Position numbers and translations under genes: made by a program. Below are positions 40,450-40,726 of a DNA stretch of 40,726 nucleotides, piece by piece. The DNA is taken from contig WELB01000122.1 in NCBI GenBank assembly GCA_009602725.1, positions 62,132 through 102,857 of the forward strand, given 5' to 3'. This DNA is from Spirogloea muscicola. Taxonomy: Eukaryota > Streptophyta > Zygnematophyceae > Spirogloeales > Spirogloeaceae. The first letter of the stretch is position 1. Each line of letters begins with the position of its first letter. A model generated the notes under the pieces. The model searched no databases, was not told where the DNA came from, and saw only the letters and a program-made list of their open reading frames with translations.

Positions 40450-40726
40450 CTGAGGGTCACAGAAGGTCAATTTCTGTTCCTTATGTACATTCTTCCACCT
40501 CTGAACCATGGATATTGAAAGGTATTGTATTTTCCGTTGAAATGCTAGGCCCGGTGGCATGAGGCCTACCGTCAGTGCATGCATGCAACCACTTATTGGT
40601 TTGTTCATACATAACGTTATTTGGACACTGAAGCAATGTGCAAATCATCATGCAGGAGCCATACTGGAGGCCACATGCGCGCACAGCATGTGGGTGAGAA
40701 GGGGGGAGGAGGGGGGAGGAGGGAGG
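40450..40726. other. intron or upstream part of the arabinosyltransferase gene, ending in a G/A tract
   Basis: The acceptor CCCTCAG lies at 40450-40456 on the minus strand, so this should be intron. The minus frame stays open to 40608 but has no family motif. The window ends in a purine tract (GAGGAGGGGGGAGGAGGGAGG) that could form a G-quadruplex. Confidence 0.4.

Overview
The window is nuclear DNA of a photosynthetic eukaryote, most probably a green alga (a chlorophyte, perhaps a trebouxiophyte). The evidence is a set of intron-rich genes with short GT-AG introns whose proteins follow plant-type families: SCO1/HCC1, an XEG113-like wall arabinosyltransferase, NDUFAF2, CWC24/RNF113. The primer site of a copia element also matches the plant form of initiator tRNA. 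The species assignment is inference; there is no marker gene in the window.

Layout. 1-450 (-): 5' part of a CWC24/RNF113-type zinc-finger splicing factor, running off the left edge, with a doubtful divergent exon at 622-873. 1180-3735: a pile of broken non-LTR retrotransposon ends. 4210-6737 (+): copper chaperone SCO1 in seven exons. 7671-9336 (+): a COMPASS Shg1/BOD1-like protein in three exons. 9400-10830, 13040-14590 and 19735-22240 (+): three decayed copies of one F-box/kelch gene, separated by more retrotransposon debris (10900-12975, 14600-19560). 23130-24677 (-): an L7Ae-fold RNase P/MRP subunit (POP3/RPP38-like), head to head with complex I assembly factor NDUFAF2 (24797-26656, +). 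27200-36800: a second large transposon block holding a Ty1/copia element (28313-33284) with both LTRs. 38172-40449 (-): C-terminal six exons of the XEG113-like arabinosyltransferase, whose 5' end lies beyond the right edge.

The host genes are housekeeping genes: two mitochondrial assembly factors (SCO1 for complex IV, NDUFAF2 for complex I), two RNA-processing factors, one chromatin factor and one cell-wall enzyme. They do not form a pathway cluster.

The most interesting content is the mobile DNA. Several related non-LTR families share a C-terminal zinc finger plus R2-like restriction-type endonuclease, a protein end of the form LL(S/T)RGY-stop, and a 3' end made of a GGGCTGG/CCAGCCC hairpin followed by a (CTT)n tail. 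Several insertions can be resolved to the base with target duplications: a minus copy nested in a plus copy (CCAAG inside CCAAGAG), a 28-nt scrap (ATAGA), a 203-nt scrap (CAGAAA), and the copia element inside another LINE (GTTGT). The copia element has a primer site complementary to the anticodon region of initiator tRNA-Met (half-tRNA priming) and starts gag inside its LTR.
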